Below are positions 47,527 to 56,917 of a DNA stretch of 64,000 nt, piece after piece. Both the position numbers and the translations under genes were made by a program. Under the pieces are notes generated by a model that ran no database searches, had not been told where the DNA came from, and was given only the letters and a program-made list of their open reading frames with translations. Position 1 is the first letter of the stretch. Every line of letters begins with the position of its first letter. Location: positions 606,410-670,409 of the forward strand of contig NZ_CP010029.1 of the NCBI RefSeq assembly GCF_001656035.1, given 5' to 3'. This stretch comes from Yersinia entomophaga (GTDB lineage Bacteria; Pseudomonadota; Gammaproteobacteria; Enterobacterales; Enterobacteriaceae).

Positions 47527-47568
47527 TTGTCCTGGATCAAGTCCCTAAAGGGAATGTGGAAAACCACA
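47527..47568. promoter_or_regulatory. ttrS-ttrB divergent control region: FNR-like site and two dyads
   Basis: TTGTCCTGGATCAA (47527-47540) resembles the FNR site TTGAT-N4-ATCAA with one perfect half. It is followed directly by TCCCT-AA-AGGGA (47542-47553) and TGTGG-AAAA-CCACA (47555-47568). The dyads are candidate TtrR sites. Salmonella ttrBCA requires both FNR and TtrR, which fits. Assignment of the dyads to TtrR is inference. Confidence 0.55.
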
Positions 47569-47659
47569 ATAGGGCTTCTGTTTGGCAATTTCTACACTCC
47601 TCACCATCAACTCGTCACATCTTCCTATCAATTAACCGACGGCGGGTTTGGAGAACACC

Positions 47660-48394
47660 ATGGATCGAGGGAAAAGAGAGTTTCTACAGCGATTGGGCGT
47701 GCTAACCGCCGGCGCAGCTTTGGTTCCGCTGGCTGAAGCCGGTTGGAAACTGGAACCGAGCCGTCGCAACGGCAACCCCCAGCGTCGCTATGCCATGCTG
47801 ATCGATCTGCGTCGCTGTATCGGCTGTCAGGCCTGTACCGTCAGTTGTGCCATTGAAAATCAGTCACCGCAAGGCCAGTTTCGCACCAGCGTTAACCAGT
47901 ATCAGATCGCGCTAGAAGGCGAGGGCAGCGTAACCAACGTGCTGCTGCCTCGATTATGCAATCACTGTGATAACCCGCCCTGCGTACCGGTGTGTCCGGT
48001 ACAGGCAACCTATCAGCGGCAGGATGGCATTGTGGTCATCGATAACACGCGCTGCGTAGGCTGCGCCTACTGTGTGCAGGCCTGTCCTTATGAGGCGCGG
48101 TTTATCAATCACACCACTCAAACGGCGGATAAATGCACTTTCTGCGTACACCGTCTGGAGGCCGGTTTATTGCCAGCCTGCGTGGAATCCTGTGTCGGCG
48201 GGGCGCGTATTATCGGCGACTTGCACGATGAAAACAGTGAACTGCGCCGGATGCTCAAACAGTATGAGGGCGAAATTAAGGTGCTGAAACCGGAGCAAGG
48301 TACGCAGCCACAGGTGTTTTACCTCGGTTTAAATGAAGTGTTTACTCGGCCGCTACAGGGGCAACCGGCGCTGTGGCAGGAGGTTCACCCATGA
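47660..48394 (+). CDS. ttrB: Tetrathionate reductase iron-sulfur subunit TtrB
   Basis: A 244-residue ferredoxin-like subunit for four [4Fe-4S] clusters: CIGCQACTVSC, CNHCDNPPCVPVC, CVGCAYCVQAC and CTFC...CVESC. The N-terminus MDRGKREFLQRLGVLTAGA is a Tat signal in which Lys-Arg replaces Arg-Arg, as documented for Salmonella TtrB. I use ATG 47660 with GGAG at 47650; a TTG at 47648 would add four residues. It passes electrons from TtrC to TtrA at the outer face of the membrane. ttrC starts at its stop (ATGA). Confidence 0.95.
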   Translation: MDRGKREFLQRLGVLTAGAALVPLAEAGWKLEPSRRNGNPQRRYAMLIDLRRCIGCQACTVSCAIENQSPQGQFRTSVNQYQIALEGEGSVTNVLLPRLCNHCDNPPCVPVCPVQATYQRQDGIVVIDNTRCVGCAYCVQACPYEARFINHTTQTADKCTFCVHRLEAGLLPACVESCVGGARIIGDLHDENSELRRMLKQYEGEIKVLKPEQGTQPQVFYLGLNEVFTRPLQGQPALWQEVHP

Positions 48395-49395
48395 TTCGTG
48401 AAATTCTGGTGCGTCCGCAGGAAATCAGTTGGTTACCTTGGGCAGTGCAATATTTTTTCTTTATCGGGCTGGCCTGTGGTGCAGTGTTACTCGGCTGTTG
48501 GCAACGCTGGTTCAGGCGAGATAAAGGGCCACAGCTAGAACGAGCGGCGCTGATGTTGGCTACCGCGGCGGCTATTGTGGCACCGTTGGCTTTGAGCGCG
48601 GATTTACATCAGCCAGCGCGCGCCTGGCATTTTTACCCTTATTTTACGCCCTGGTCGTGGATGTCATGGGGTTCGCTGTTCTTGCCGCTGTTTAGCGGGC
48701 TGGTGGTGACCTATTTTCTGGTCTTAATCTACGGCCAACGGGTAAACCGGCCTTTGACTGGATTACTGCGGCTGTTATCGATTCTGACGGCGTTATCGGC
48801 ACTTTCGATTCTGATGTATACCGGGCGGGAAGTGTCGGTGCTACGCGCTCAGCCGCTGTGGTTCACCCTGTGGCTGCCGCTGTTTATTTTCCTGACGGCG
48901 ATGCAGGCGGTGCCTTCGTTGCTGGCTTTGTGGCTGTGGCGTCAGCCGCAGGTTCAGAGGTATCTGGCGCGTTGGCAACTGGTTTCTCTACTGCTTTTGG
49001 CCTTGGTGACGTTGCTATGGGCCGGCGGCGCGACGCTTTCTGCTGCGGCGTTACGTCTGTGGGCCAGCGGGCACCCGTTAACCGCGGCTGCGCCATTATT
49101 GATTGGATTGATGTTATTGGGAATGGCATTGCTGAATCTGAAACGTTGCTTACCTATCGGTGTGGTTATCCTGCAAAGCCTGCTGGCGATGGTGATGTGC
49201 TGGATGGTGCGTTGGCTATTGCTGATGCAAAGCCAAACCTTGCCTAAATATAACGTGCTCGCGAACCCTTATCAGTTATCGCCGGGTACCGACGGATTGC
49301 TGGCGATCATCGGTACGTTCGGTTTATGGGTGACATTAATTATTGCGCTCCGTGAAGGAGTCAGATGGTGGGAAGGGAGAGTGCAACATGGCTAA
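48391..49395 (+). CDS. ttrC: Tetrathionate reductase membrane subunit TtrC (NrfD family)
   Basis: A 334-residue integral membrane protein with about nine hydrophobic segments of the NrfD/PsrC type, starting with the QEISWLPWAVQYFFFIGLACGAVLL segment. It should take electrons from quinol and anchor TtrB. AGGAGG at 48378-48383 supports ATG 48391; the start overlaps ttrB and its end overlaps ttrA by 8 bp, so the three genes are translationally coupled. Confidence 0.93.
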   Translation: MIREILVRPQEISWLPWAVQYFFFIGLACGAVLLGCWQRWFRRDKGPQLERAALMLATAAAIVAPLALSADLHQPARAWHFYPYFTPWSWMSWGSLFLPLFSGLVVTYFLVLIYGQRVNRPLTGLLRLLSILTALSALSILMYTGREVSVLRAQPLWFTLWLPLFIFLTAMQAVPSLLALWLWRQPQVQRYLARWQLVSLLLLALVTLLWAGGATLSAAALRLWASGHPLTAAAPLLIGLMLLGMALLNLKRCLPIGVVILQSLLAMVMCWMVRWLLLMQSQTLPKYNVLANPYQLSPGTDGLLAIIGTFGLWVTLIIALREGVRWWEGRVQHG

Positions 49396-52300
49396 AACGA
49401 CGCGGCGGCAATGGTTAAAAGGCGGTTTGGCTCTGGGGGGATTAGTGGCCTTTGGCGCAGGTTATCACGATGTGGTGCGTAAAACGCTAATTGGGCTGCG
49501 GGACGGCAGCGCCGGAAAGTTGACGCGAGACCCCATTAACGGCAACTCACTCACGCCGGAAGGCCATGCCGGGCAAGAATGGCAGGCTACGCCGCATCAG
49601 GCGGTTTCGATGACACAATGTTTTGGCTGCTGGACGCTGTGTGGGCTACGAGTGCGAGTGGATACGCCGCAAAATCGCATTTTGCGAATCGCAGGCAACC
49701 CCTATCACCCGTTGTCTCACGACCACCATTTTCCCTACGGATTACCGGTGAGCGAAGCTTTGCGCCGCATGGGCGGTGAGCAAGGGTTGGCGGACAGATC
49801 TACCGCATGTGCTCGAGGCGCGACGCTACTGGAAGGCGTGACCAGCCCTTATCGCGTTCTTGAGCCGATGAAACGAGTGGGGGCGCGTGGTGAAGGTCAG
49901 TGGCAACGTATCAGTTTCGAACAGTTAGTGAAAGAAGTGACGGAAGGCGGCGATCTGTTTGGGGAAGGCCATGTCGACGGCCTGCGGGCGATTCGCGATC
50001 TGGATACGCCAATCGATCCGGCTCAGCCGTCCTTGGGGCCGAAGGCCAACCAGTTGCTGATGACCAACGCCGGTGACGACGGGCGGGACGCGTTTATCCA
50101 ACGCTTTGCTGCCAAAGCCTTTGGTACTAAAAATCTTGGTAGCCACGGCGCTTACTGCGGGCTGGCTTATCGCGCCGGTTCTGGGGCATTAATGGGGGAT
50201 TTGGATAAAAATGCACACGTAAAACCGGATTGGGATAATGTGCGTTTTGCTCTGTTTTTAGGAACCTCTCCGGCGCAATCGGGCAACCCGTTTAAACGGC
50301 AAGGCAGACAATTAGCCAATGCGCGCCAACGGGACGATTTTAATTACGTGGTGGTGGCTCCCGCGTTGCCGCTGACGACCACGCTGGCAAATCAGCATAA
50401 CCGTTGGGTGCCCGTGCTGCCGGGCAGTGATTCGGCGCTGGTGATGGGAATGATTCGCTGGATTCTCGAACAGGAACGTTTTAACGCGCCATATCTGAAA
50501 GTACCGGGAGAGGCGGCTATGACTGCCGCCGGAGAGCGCAGTTGGACTAACGCTACCCATTTGGTGATTGTTAGCCCGCAACACCCTCTGGCCGGTCAGT
50601 TTCTGCGGGCGGCGCATTTGAGCGGTGAAATCCTTGCGGAAGGGGAAGAAAGCCCGGTACTGGTGGCGCAGGGCGATGGGGCTTTGGTGGCGGCACCGGT
50701 TGCGATGGACGCGGAGCTATATGTCAGTCAGAGCGTTACGTTGGCGGACGGGCAGCAGGTTGACGTGCAATCGGGGCTGAGCCTGCTGCGTGCGGCGGCT
50801 AATCGTTTTACGCTGGAGGAATACAGCCAGCAGTGCGGTGTTCCGGTGGCGACCATCAGCGGGTTGGCGAAAGAATTCACCGCCTATCAGCGTCAGGCGG
50901 CGGTGATTTCCCACGGTGGAATGATGAGCGGCAACGGTTTTTATACCACTTGGGCGGTTATGATGCTGAACGCGCTGATTGGTAACCTGAATCTGAAAGG
51001 CGGTGTTTCCGTCGGCGGAGGCAAATTTGACGGCTTTGCTGATGGCCCGCGCTACCAACTGGCCAGTTTCCCCGGGCAGGTTAAATCTCGCGGTTTGTCA
51101 CTATCCCGCAGTAAACAGCCTTACGAAAAATCTGAGGAATATCAACAAAAACTGGCTGCCGGTGAACCGCCGTATCCTGCAAAAGGGCCGTGGTACCCCT
51201 TTGTCGGCGGGCAGTTAACCGAGCAATTGGCTCCGGCGCTTTCTGGCTATCCTTACCCGCTAAAAGCCTGGATCAGCCATATGACCAATCCGTTGTACGG
51301 TGTCGCTGGTTTACGTGGTCTGGTTGAAGATAAGTTGAAAGATCCTAAACATTTACCCCTGTTTATTGCCATCGATGCTTTTATCAATGAAACCACTGCG
51401 CTGGCTGATTATATCGTGCCAGATACACATAATTTCGAAAGCTGGGGGTTTAGCGCGCCTTGGGCTGGCGTATTGGTTAAAGCCAGCACTGCCCGCTGGC
51501 CGGTGGTGGAGTCACGCACGGCGCGCACTGCCGACGGACAAGCGGTGGCGATGGAGAGTTTCCTGATCGCCGTTGCGAAAGCGCTGGCTTTACCCGGTTT
51601 TGGTGAAAATGCGATGCAGGACGTACAGGGCAAGGGGTTACCGCTCGATCGTGCCGAAGATTTTTATCTGCGCGCCGCAGCCAATATCGCCTATCTGGGT
51701 GAAAACCCCGTGCCCGCAGCGCAACTGGACGAATTACAACTCACCGGCGTGGTACGTTTACTGCCGGAAATTCAGCGCAGTTTGTATCCGGATGAGCAAA
51801 TGCGGGTTGCGTATTTACTGGCGCGAGGCGGGCGTTTTGCGCCGTATGAAAAATCGTGGAACGGCGACGCTACTGGGCCGCAGTGGAAGAAACCGCTACA
51901 TATCTGGAATGAAAATGTGGCTAAACATCGTCATGCCATGACCGGAGAGCGTTATTCGGGTTGCCCGACTTTCTATCCGCCGCGGCTGGCCGATGGCTCC
52001 AGTATTCACCAGCATTATCCCGTGCAGAGTTGGCCATTCCAGTTGATGTCGTTTAAATCACATTTGATGAGCAGCTCTACGCCGATGATTGAGCGTCTGC
52101 GGGCAGTCAAAGCCAGTAATCTGGTGGCGATTAATCCGCAGGATGCCAAAGCGCTGGGCGTGGCGCACGGCGATTGGGTCAAACTGGAAACCCCCGGCGG
52201 CAGCATGAAAGCGCAGCTCAGTGTATTAGATGGAGTGATGCCAGGAGTTATTGCAATTGAGCACGGTTATGGTCATCGCGAAATGGGTGCGAATCTGCAT

Positions 52301-52471
52301 CAGCTTGACGGCGTGGAAATGGCGAGTGACAGCCGAATCGGCGCAGGCGTTAATCTTAATGACCTCGGATTTATCGATCCTACCCGAGAAGTGCCAAATA
52401 CCTGGCTGGATTGGGTGAGCGGCGCGGCGGTGCGGCAAGGGCTTCCGGCTAAACTGACGCGCTTAGCCTGA
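49388..52471 (+). CDS. ttrA: Tetrathionate reductase catalytic molybdoprotein TtrA
   Basis: A 1027-residue Mo-bisMGD enzyme of the DMSO reductase family that reduces tetrathionate to thiosulfate in the periplasm. It has a Tat signal (TTRRQWLKGGLALGGLVAFGAG), an N-terminal [4Fe-4S] motif (CFGCWTLCGLRV with the later CARG), a probable Mo-ligand Cys in SHGAYCGLAYRAG, and the C-terminal molydopterin-dinucleotide-binding domain (ASNLVAINPQDAKALGVAHGDWVKLETPGG). ATG 49388 overlaps the ttrC end and follows GGGAGAG. It is long for the family, as is usual for TtrA. Confidence 0.95.
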   Translation: MAKTTRRQWLKGGLALGGLVAFGAGYHDVVRKTLIGLRDGSAGKLTRDPINGNSLTPEGHAGQEWQATPHQAVSMTQCFGCWTLCGLRVRVDTPQNRILRIAGNPYHPLSHDHHFPYGLPVSEALRRMGGEQGLADRSTACARGATLLEGVTSPYRVLEPMKRVGARGEGQWQRISFEQLVKEVTEGGDLFGEGHVDGLRAIRDLDTPIDPAQPSLGPKANQLLMTNAGDDGRDAFIQRFAAKAFGTKNLGSHGAYCGLAYRAGSGALMGDLDKNAHVKPDWDNVRFALFLGTSPAQSGNPFKRQGRQLANARQRDDFNYVVVAPALPLTTTLANQHNRWVPVLPGSDSALVMGMIRWILEQERFNAPYLKVPGEAAMTAAGERSWTNATHLVIVSPQHPLAGQFLRAAHLSGEILAEGEESPVLVAQGDGALVAAPVAMDAELYVSQSVTLADGQQVDVQSGLSLLRAAANRFTLEEYSQQCGVPVATISGLAKEFTAYQRQAAVISHGGMMSGNGFYTTWAVMMLNALIGNLNLKGGVSVGGGKFDGFADGPRYQLASFPGQVKSRGLSLSRSKQPYEKSEEYQQKLAAGEPPYPAKGPWYPFVGGQLTEQLAPALSGYPYPLKAWISHMTNPLYGVAGLRGLVEDKLKDPKHLPLFIAIDAFINETTALADYIVPDTHNFESWGFSAPWAGVLVKASTARWPVVESRTARTADGQAVAMESFLIAVAKALALPGFGENAMQDVQGKGLPLDRAEDFYLRAAANIAYLGENPVPAAQLDELQLTGVVRLLPEIQRSLYPDEQMRVAYLLARGGRFAPYEKSWNGDATGPQWKKPLHIWNENVAKHRHAMTGERYSGCPTFYPPRLADGSSIHQHYPVQSWPFQLMSFKSHLMSSSTPMIERLRAVKASNLVAINPQDAKALGVAHGDWVKLETPGGSMKAQLSVLDGVMPGVIAIEHGYGHREMGANLHQLDGVEMASDSRIGAGVNLNDLGFIDPTREVPNTWLDWVSGAAVRQGLPAKLTRLA

Positions 52472-52496
52472 TATCAGTTTGTTGCTTTGCGTGCGG

Positions 52497-52527
52497 AACC
52501 CCTTCCGGAAAGAAGGGGTTTTTCTTT
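52497..52527 (+). terminator. Terminator after ttrBCA
   Basis: AACCCCTTC (52497-52505), 6-nt loop, GAAGGGGTT (52512-52520), then TTTCTTTTT. Confidence 0.92.
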
Positions 52528-52543
52528 TTATAGCGTATTATAT

Positions 52544-52753
52544 ATGCAGCTAATTAATCGCCATAAATGGGATAGACAACGGATGATGCGAGCAGAAAAA
52601 GTCAGCGTCGGGTTATTGTTCGGTGGCGTCCTGCTCGGTTATGCAGGTGCACACTGGCAACACAATTTTTTACTGGTATTGGCCGGAGCCTCATTGCTGG
52701 CTGGCATTATAGCCTCTGGTTTCACCGATTGTCGTCGCTGCAAAAAGCCTTAA
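52544..52753 (+). CDS. Small membrane protein, DUF2892-like
   Basis: A 69-residue protein with two hydrophobic segments (VSVGLLFGGVLLGYAGAHW and NFLLVLAGASLLAGIIASGF) joined by a short polar turn, and a Cys-containing tail (TDCRRCKKP). Layout recalls DUF2892 membrane proteins, but I am not sure. Starts at 52544 or 52583 are both possible; neither has a strong ribosome site. Its stop overlaps the stop of the convergent DMT gene by 3 bp. Confidence 0.6.
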   Translation: MQLINRHKWDRQRMMRAEKVSVGLLFGGVLLGYAGAHWQHNFLLVLAGASLLAGIIASGFTDCRRCKKP

Positions 52754-53718
52754 CTCCGTGCCGTAGACGACGATCGGCGCTGTCCGATAAAAGGCGCTAC
52801 GCTGTGGATGATCATCCCGATAATGACCAGCCCAATTCCCGCCAGTGATAAACTGGTGGGTAATGGAGCCGCCAGCCAGACCATTTCCCCAAGCAAAGCG
52901 AAGAGCACTTCTCCAGATTGAGTGGCTTCCACCGCTGCTAAACGGGAATAATCCTGTTTGACCAGATTGGTTGCGGCAAAGAACAGCAAAGTGGCAATCA
53001 CGCCGGAGAACAACGCCACCAGCAGGGATTGCTCGACCTGCCCCTGAGAGGGCCAGCCGACCTGATACACCCCAACGGCAGACAGCAGAATCCAGAATGG
53101 TAGACTGGCCAGCGTCATATTTAGCACCCGCTGGAGGGTATTTACCTCACCCTGACAAATAGCCATCATCTTGCGATTGCCTAACGGATACATAAAAGCA
53201 GCCAATGTTACCGGCAACAAACACCACAGCGTTTGTTGCAAGTTCAACGATTGAGCGTGCTGCCACTGCATTAACCCAACGCCGATCAAAATCAACAGCG
53301 ACCAGCGCAATCCTTTGAAGGGGATTTTACCGCGACGCGTCTGTAACCCCTGTTCCGTGGCGATTTGCTGTTTAAACAGCGGGATCAGCAGTGAGCCTGC
53401 AATAATGGTAATTTGCCAGGAACCGGCCACCAGCCAGCCTTCGCCATAAGATCCCGCCAGACTCAGCGGCGCGTAAAACAGGCCAAACCCAACGGTGCTC
53501 CACAGCAGATAGCCTGACCAGTATTGGCGCAAATGGCTCAGACTTTGCCGCAGTTGCCCACGCATCATTACCAGCAACCACAGCATGGGAGCCATAAAAA
53601 TAAACCGCAGCGCGGCACTCCAGATCCAGCTGCCGCCGGATAAATCCATGGCTCGATTAAGAATAAAAGTAAAAGCGAAAAAGAATGACGCGGCGAGGCC
53701 ATAAAATATAGCGCGCAT
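52750..53718 (-). CDS. DMT-superfamily multidrug/metabolite exporter
   Basis: A 322-residue membrane protein with about ten helices, starting MRAIFYGLAASFFFAFTFILNRAMDLSGGSWIWSAALRF. It looks like the multidrug-resistance efflux branch of EamA-type transporters (GEVLFALLGEMVWLAAPLPTSLSLAGIGLVIIGM near the C-terminus). ATG 53718 is chosen because AAGGAAAATC precedes it; a 28-residue upstream extension is not typical. Substrate unknown. It lies in the accessory segment between the ttr locus and trhO. Confidence 0.8.
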   Translation of the reverse strand: MRAIFYGLAASFFFAFTFILNRAMDLSGGSWIWSAALRFIFMAPMLWLLVMMRGQLRQSLSHLRQYWSGYLLWSTVGFGLFYAPLSLAGSYGEGWLVAGSWQITIIAGSLLIPLFKQQIATEQGLQTRRGKIPFKGLRWSLLILIGVGLMQWQHAQSLNLQQTLWCLLPVTLAAFMYPLGNRKMMAICQGEVNTLQRVLNMTLASLPFWILLSAVGVYQVGWPSQGQVEQSLLVALFSGVIATLLFFAATNLVKQDYSRLAAVEATQSGEVLFALLGEMVWLAAPLPTSLSLAGIGLVIIGMIIHSVAPFIGQRRSSSTARS

Positions 53719-54004
53719 GATTTTCCTTTTTAAAGCAGTCGCCAAAATCCCTGAGTAAAATCTGATAATGAACAGAATAGAGTCGCGGGAGTCGATAGCC
53801 ATCAGGCGGAAAGCGGAACAATAAAACAGGAATACAGATCTACGTCGCTAACGTCAAGTCTCTGCCAATTAACCGGCCCCTAAAGATGTGACCGCGCTCA
53901 GTTTCGGGTATGATGTGCGCCGCGCGGGTAAATGCTCGCCGCAACCGCAGTTTCGCTGCATAAAAATCTCTCAGAAACCTCTTCGAAAGACAGGAAAGTA
54001 CACC

Positions 54005-55066
54005 ATGCCAGTGTTACATAACCGAATTTCTAATGAGGAACTTAAAGCACGGATGTTGGCCGAAACCGAACCCCGTACCACAGTTTCTTTTTATAAATAC
54101 TTCAATCTGGATGACGCCAAAGCATTCCGTGACAGCCTTTACAGCCAATTTGTGAAATTGGGCGTATTTGGCCGGGTTTACGTGGCGAAAGAAGGTATCA
54201 ATGCGCAAATCAGCGTTCCCGCCAACCGTTATGATGAGTTTAAAGCGGTTTTATTCGCTTCTCATCCGGCGTTGGATCAGGTTCGCCTGAACGTAGCTCT
54301 GGAAGACGACGGAAAATCCTTCTGGGTGCTGCGAATGAAAGTGCGTGAGCGCATTGTTGCCGACGGTATTGATGACGACAGCTTTAATCCGGCAAACGTC
54401 GGCCAGTATCTGAAGGCCGATCAGGTTAATCAGATGATTGACGATCCGGATACATTGTTCGTTGATATGCGTAACCACTATGAATATGAAGTGGGGCATT
54501 TTGAAAACGCGATTGAAGTTCCGTCCGATACTTTCCGGGAACAGCTGCCGATGGCAGTAGAAATGCTACAGCAAGACAAAGACAAAAATATCGTCATGTA
54601 TTGCACCGGCGGTATTCGCTGTGAAAAAGCCAGCGCCTACATGTTGCATAACGGCTTCAAAAATATTTATCACGTTGAAGGAGGCATCATTGAGTACGCC
54701 CGCAAAGCCAAGGAACAGGGTTTACCGCTGAAATTCGTCGGTAAAAACTTTGTCTTTGACGAGCGCATGGGCGAGCGGATTTCGGACGATGTGATTGCGA
54801 ACTGTCATCAGTGCGGCACGCCTTGCGATGCTCATACCAACTGTAAAAATGACGGTTGCCATCTGCTGTTTATTCAATGTCCAAGCTGCGCTGCCAAATT
54901 TGACGGCTGCTGTAGCCAGATTTGTCAGGACGAATTGAAACTTCCCCGTGAAGAGCAGCGCGCCCGTCGTGCTGGCCGCGAAAACGGTGTGAAGATTTTC
55001 AATAAATCAAAAGGATTACTGCAAACCACTATGCATATTCCTGCGCCTGAAAAATCTGACGACTAA
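54005..55066 (+). CDS. trhO: tRNA uridine-34 hydroxylase TrhO (YceA)
   Basis: A 353-residue protein (E. coli 350). The N-terminal domain ([39 protein letters not shown]) precedes a rhodanese domain with the active Cys in [13 protein letters not shown], and a C-terminal Cys-rich zinc-binding region ([26 protein letters not shown]). It forms 5-hydroxyuridine at the tRNA wobble position with oxygen. ATG 54005 follows AGGAAAG; an upstream 39-residue extension is unsupported. Confidence 0.94.
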   Translation: MPVLHNRISNEELKARMLAETEPRTTVSFYKYFNLDDAKAFRDSLYSQFVKLGVFGRVYVAKEGINAQISVPANRYDEFKAVLFASHPALDQVRLNVALEDDGKSFWVLRMKVRERIVADGIDDDSFNPANVGQYLKADQVNQMIDDPDTLFVDMRNHYEYEVGHFENAIEVPSDTFREQLPMAVEMLQQDKDKNIVMYCTGGIRCEKASAYMLHNGFKNIYHVEGGIIEYARKAKEQGLPLKFVGKNFVFDERMGERISDDVIANCHQCGTPCDAHTNCKNDGCHLLFIQCPSCAAKFDGCCSQICQDELKLPREEQRARRAGRENGVKIFNKSKGLLQTTMHIPAPEKSDD

Positions 55067-55212
55067 AGCTAAGCTTAAAGGGTTAGTTTCTGCCTCAACC
55101 CTCTGGCTATATTCGGAAAATTAAGTTTAAGTTGAGGGATCGCTCTGTTATTTTCGATCTCTCACTATTTCTATCATCGTTCTCGATGACGACCTCGATG
55201 CAAGGACAGATT

Positions 55213-56265
55213 ATGGTAACGTCGGCAGTCAGCAATAAAGGTTTACGTATTGTCGCCATGTTGGCCATGCTGGTAGTGATTATGGCCGGAATCAAGGCGG
55301 CGTCGCCCATCGTGGTACCTTTCCTTTTGGCGGTATTTCTCTCCATTGTATTGAATCCATTGGTGAGTTTGCTGCAAAAAATCAAAATCCCCCGCACACT
55401 GGCAATTGTACTGTTGGTGGTGGTTATTATTTTGCTGATGTCATTCCTGTTAGGAATGCTCGGTAATTCTTTAAATGAGTTTGCCCGCTCATTACCGCAA
55501 TATCGCGGCATGATGCTGGAAAAAATTCGCGATCTACACGGTTTTGCCGTGCGTTTCAATATTGATATGTCCGTGGATGACGTAATGAAGTTCGTCGATC
55601 CTGGCGCGGCCATGAATTTCGTCACTCGCTCGATTAGCCATCTTTCCGGCGCGATGACCGGTATTTTCCTGCTGTTGATGACGGTGGTGTTTATGCTGTT
55701 TGAAGTTGAGCGCCTGCCGTACAAATTGCAATTAATGTTCGACGATCCGGTAAAAGGCATTGCTATCTTGCAGCGTGCGGTAAAGGGCGTCACTCACTAT
55801 CTGGTGATTAAAACGATTATCAGCCTTGCTACGGGGCTGGTGGTTTGGATATTCCTGGCATCAATGAATGTTCGCTTTGCTTTTATCTGGGGTTTGCTGG
55901 CATTCGTACTCAATTACATACCCAATATCGGCTCGGTGCTGGCTGCTATCCCACCGATTATTCAGGCTTTATTGTTTAATGGCTTTGCCGACGCGCTGGC
56001 GGTTACTGGCGGCTTTATTCTGATAAACCTGATTGGTGGCAACATCATCGATCCGCGCATGATGGGCCGTGGACTAGGACTTTCTACGCTGGTGGTGTTT
56101 CTGTCATTGATATTTTGGGGATGGTTACTCGGGCCGATAGGGATGCTGCTGTCGGTGCCGTTGACGATCATCGCTAAAATTGCGTTGGAGCTGACGCCAA
56201 CCGGCCATAAATTTGCCGTATTGCTGGGGGATGGTAAACCGGCAACAGATGAAAAAGAGTCGTAG
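55213..56265 (+). CDS. tqsA: AI-2E family transporter TqsA
   Basis: A 350-residue membrane protein of the AI-2 exporter family. Hydrophobic segments cover residues 10-80, 150-175 and 205-320. The segment ALNYIPNIGSVLAAIPPIIQALLFNGF is nearly identical to E. coli TqsA, as is MGRGLGLSTLVVFLSLIFWGWLLGPIGM. It is thought to release autoinducer-2. I start at ATG 55213 with AAGGAC upstream; an earlier start at 55132 would add 27 residues. In E. coli tqsA lies elsewhere on the chromosome. Confidence 0.88.
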   Translation: MVTSAVSNKGLRIVAMLAMLVVIMAGIKAASPIVVPFLLAVFLSIVLNPLVSLLQKIKIPRTLAIVLLVVVIILLMSFLLGMLGNSLNEFARSLPQYRGMMLEKIRDLHGFAVRFNIDMSVDDVMKFVDPGAAMNFVTRSISHLSGAMTGIFLLLMTVVFMLFEVERLPYKLQLMFDDPVKGIAILQRAVKGVTHYLVIKTIISLATGLVVWIFLASMNVRFAFIWGLLAFVLNYIPNIGSVLAAIPPIIQALLFNGFADALAVTGGFILINLIGGNIIDPRMMGRGLGLSTLVVFLSLIFWGWLLGPIGMLLSVPLTIIAKIALELTPTGHKFAVLLGDGKPATDEKES

Positions 56266-56381
56266 AGTTAGGCCATAGCAGTGCGATGCGGCATCAATGT
56301 ATGCCTCATCGCGCATTTTCAGCAACAAATACGCAAAGATAATGATTCGGAAAGCGGGATAGACCGTCGTTGGGAACGACG

Positions 56382-56498
56382 TTAAGCGTAGAAAAAGAAG
56401 TAGATATCCAGCGCCAATAAAATTAGCCATAGGCAAATGTAGAACACTAAATGTGCGCGTACGTTGTTGATCAACATCGAAAATAATTTATTGAACAT
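56382..56498 (-). CDS. yceO: Small membrane protein YceO
   Basis: A 38-residue frame with one hydrophobic helix. LINNVRAHLVFYICLWLILL followed by ALDIYFFFYA aligns with E. coli YceO ([20 protein letters not shown], then MDLIYVFYF). The position between trhO and solA fits the E. coli order. The ribosome site is poor, and a TTG three codons upstream is an alternative start. Function unknown. It lies below usual length limits for gene calling. Confidence 0.75.
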   Translation of the reverse strand: MFNKLFSMLINNVRAHLVFYICLWLILLALDIYFFFYA

Positions 56499-56917
56499 GG
56501 ATGCCAACGGGCTGCTGAGCTTTGTGATTATTATAGTTATATTTATTATTAAAACAATAAGTTACTACTAAGCCCTCAACGGATATTGTCCAATAGAGTT
56601 TCTCTTTTACGGTATTTATCATTAAAAATAAAGGGTATTACTTTCTAAAAATAAGGAAGGTAGCAGGTAAATCCGAAACTCTGACTCAATAACGATAACA
56701 ATTAGTGTTAGGGGGAAAGCTGACATGCAATATAAGAATAGTTAATTAATTAAAGTTATCTTCAGTGAGATCCCCATTGTAGATTCCGGCTATATATTCT
56801 CCATGATATCGAGCGTGGTTAATATTAGCCGGATTTTTAATTTTACTAGTAAGATATTGCTGCCATTAATTTTATCCTTAAAGATACGGTTAACCAGTAT
56901 CTTCGGAGGCATTATTG
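56499..56917. other. AT-rich intergenic region with a hairpin leader
   Basis: No long frame is present. AAGATAC (56881-56887) pairs with GTATCTT (56897-56903), extended by GGT/ACC inside, ending one base before CGGAGG. A 6-codon frame (MQYKNS) with GGGGG upstream begins at 56725. The region serves as the upstream flank of yceO and the leader of the small ORF at 56918. Confidence 0.5.

Noticed and set aside
55107..55793. 228-codon frame on the minus strand
   Set aside because: Antisense to tqsA, rich in Ser/Thr/Asn from complementary codons, no recognisable domain.
55213..56265. Annotation as YdiK
   Set aside because: Same AI-2E family, but the sequence matches TqsA much better, notably the NYIPNIGSVLAAIPPI stretch.
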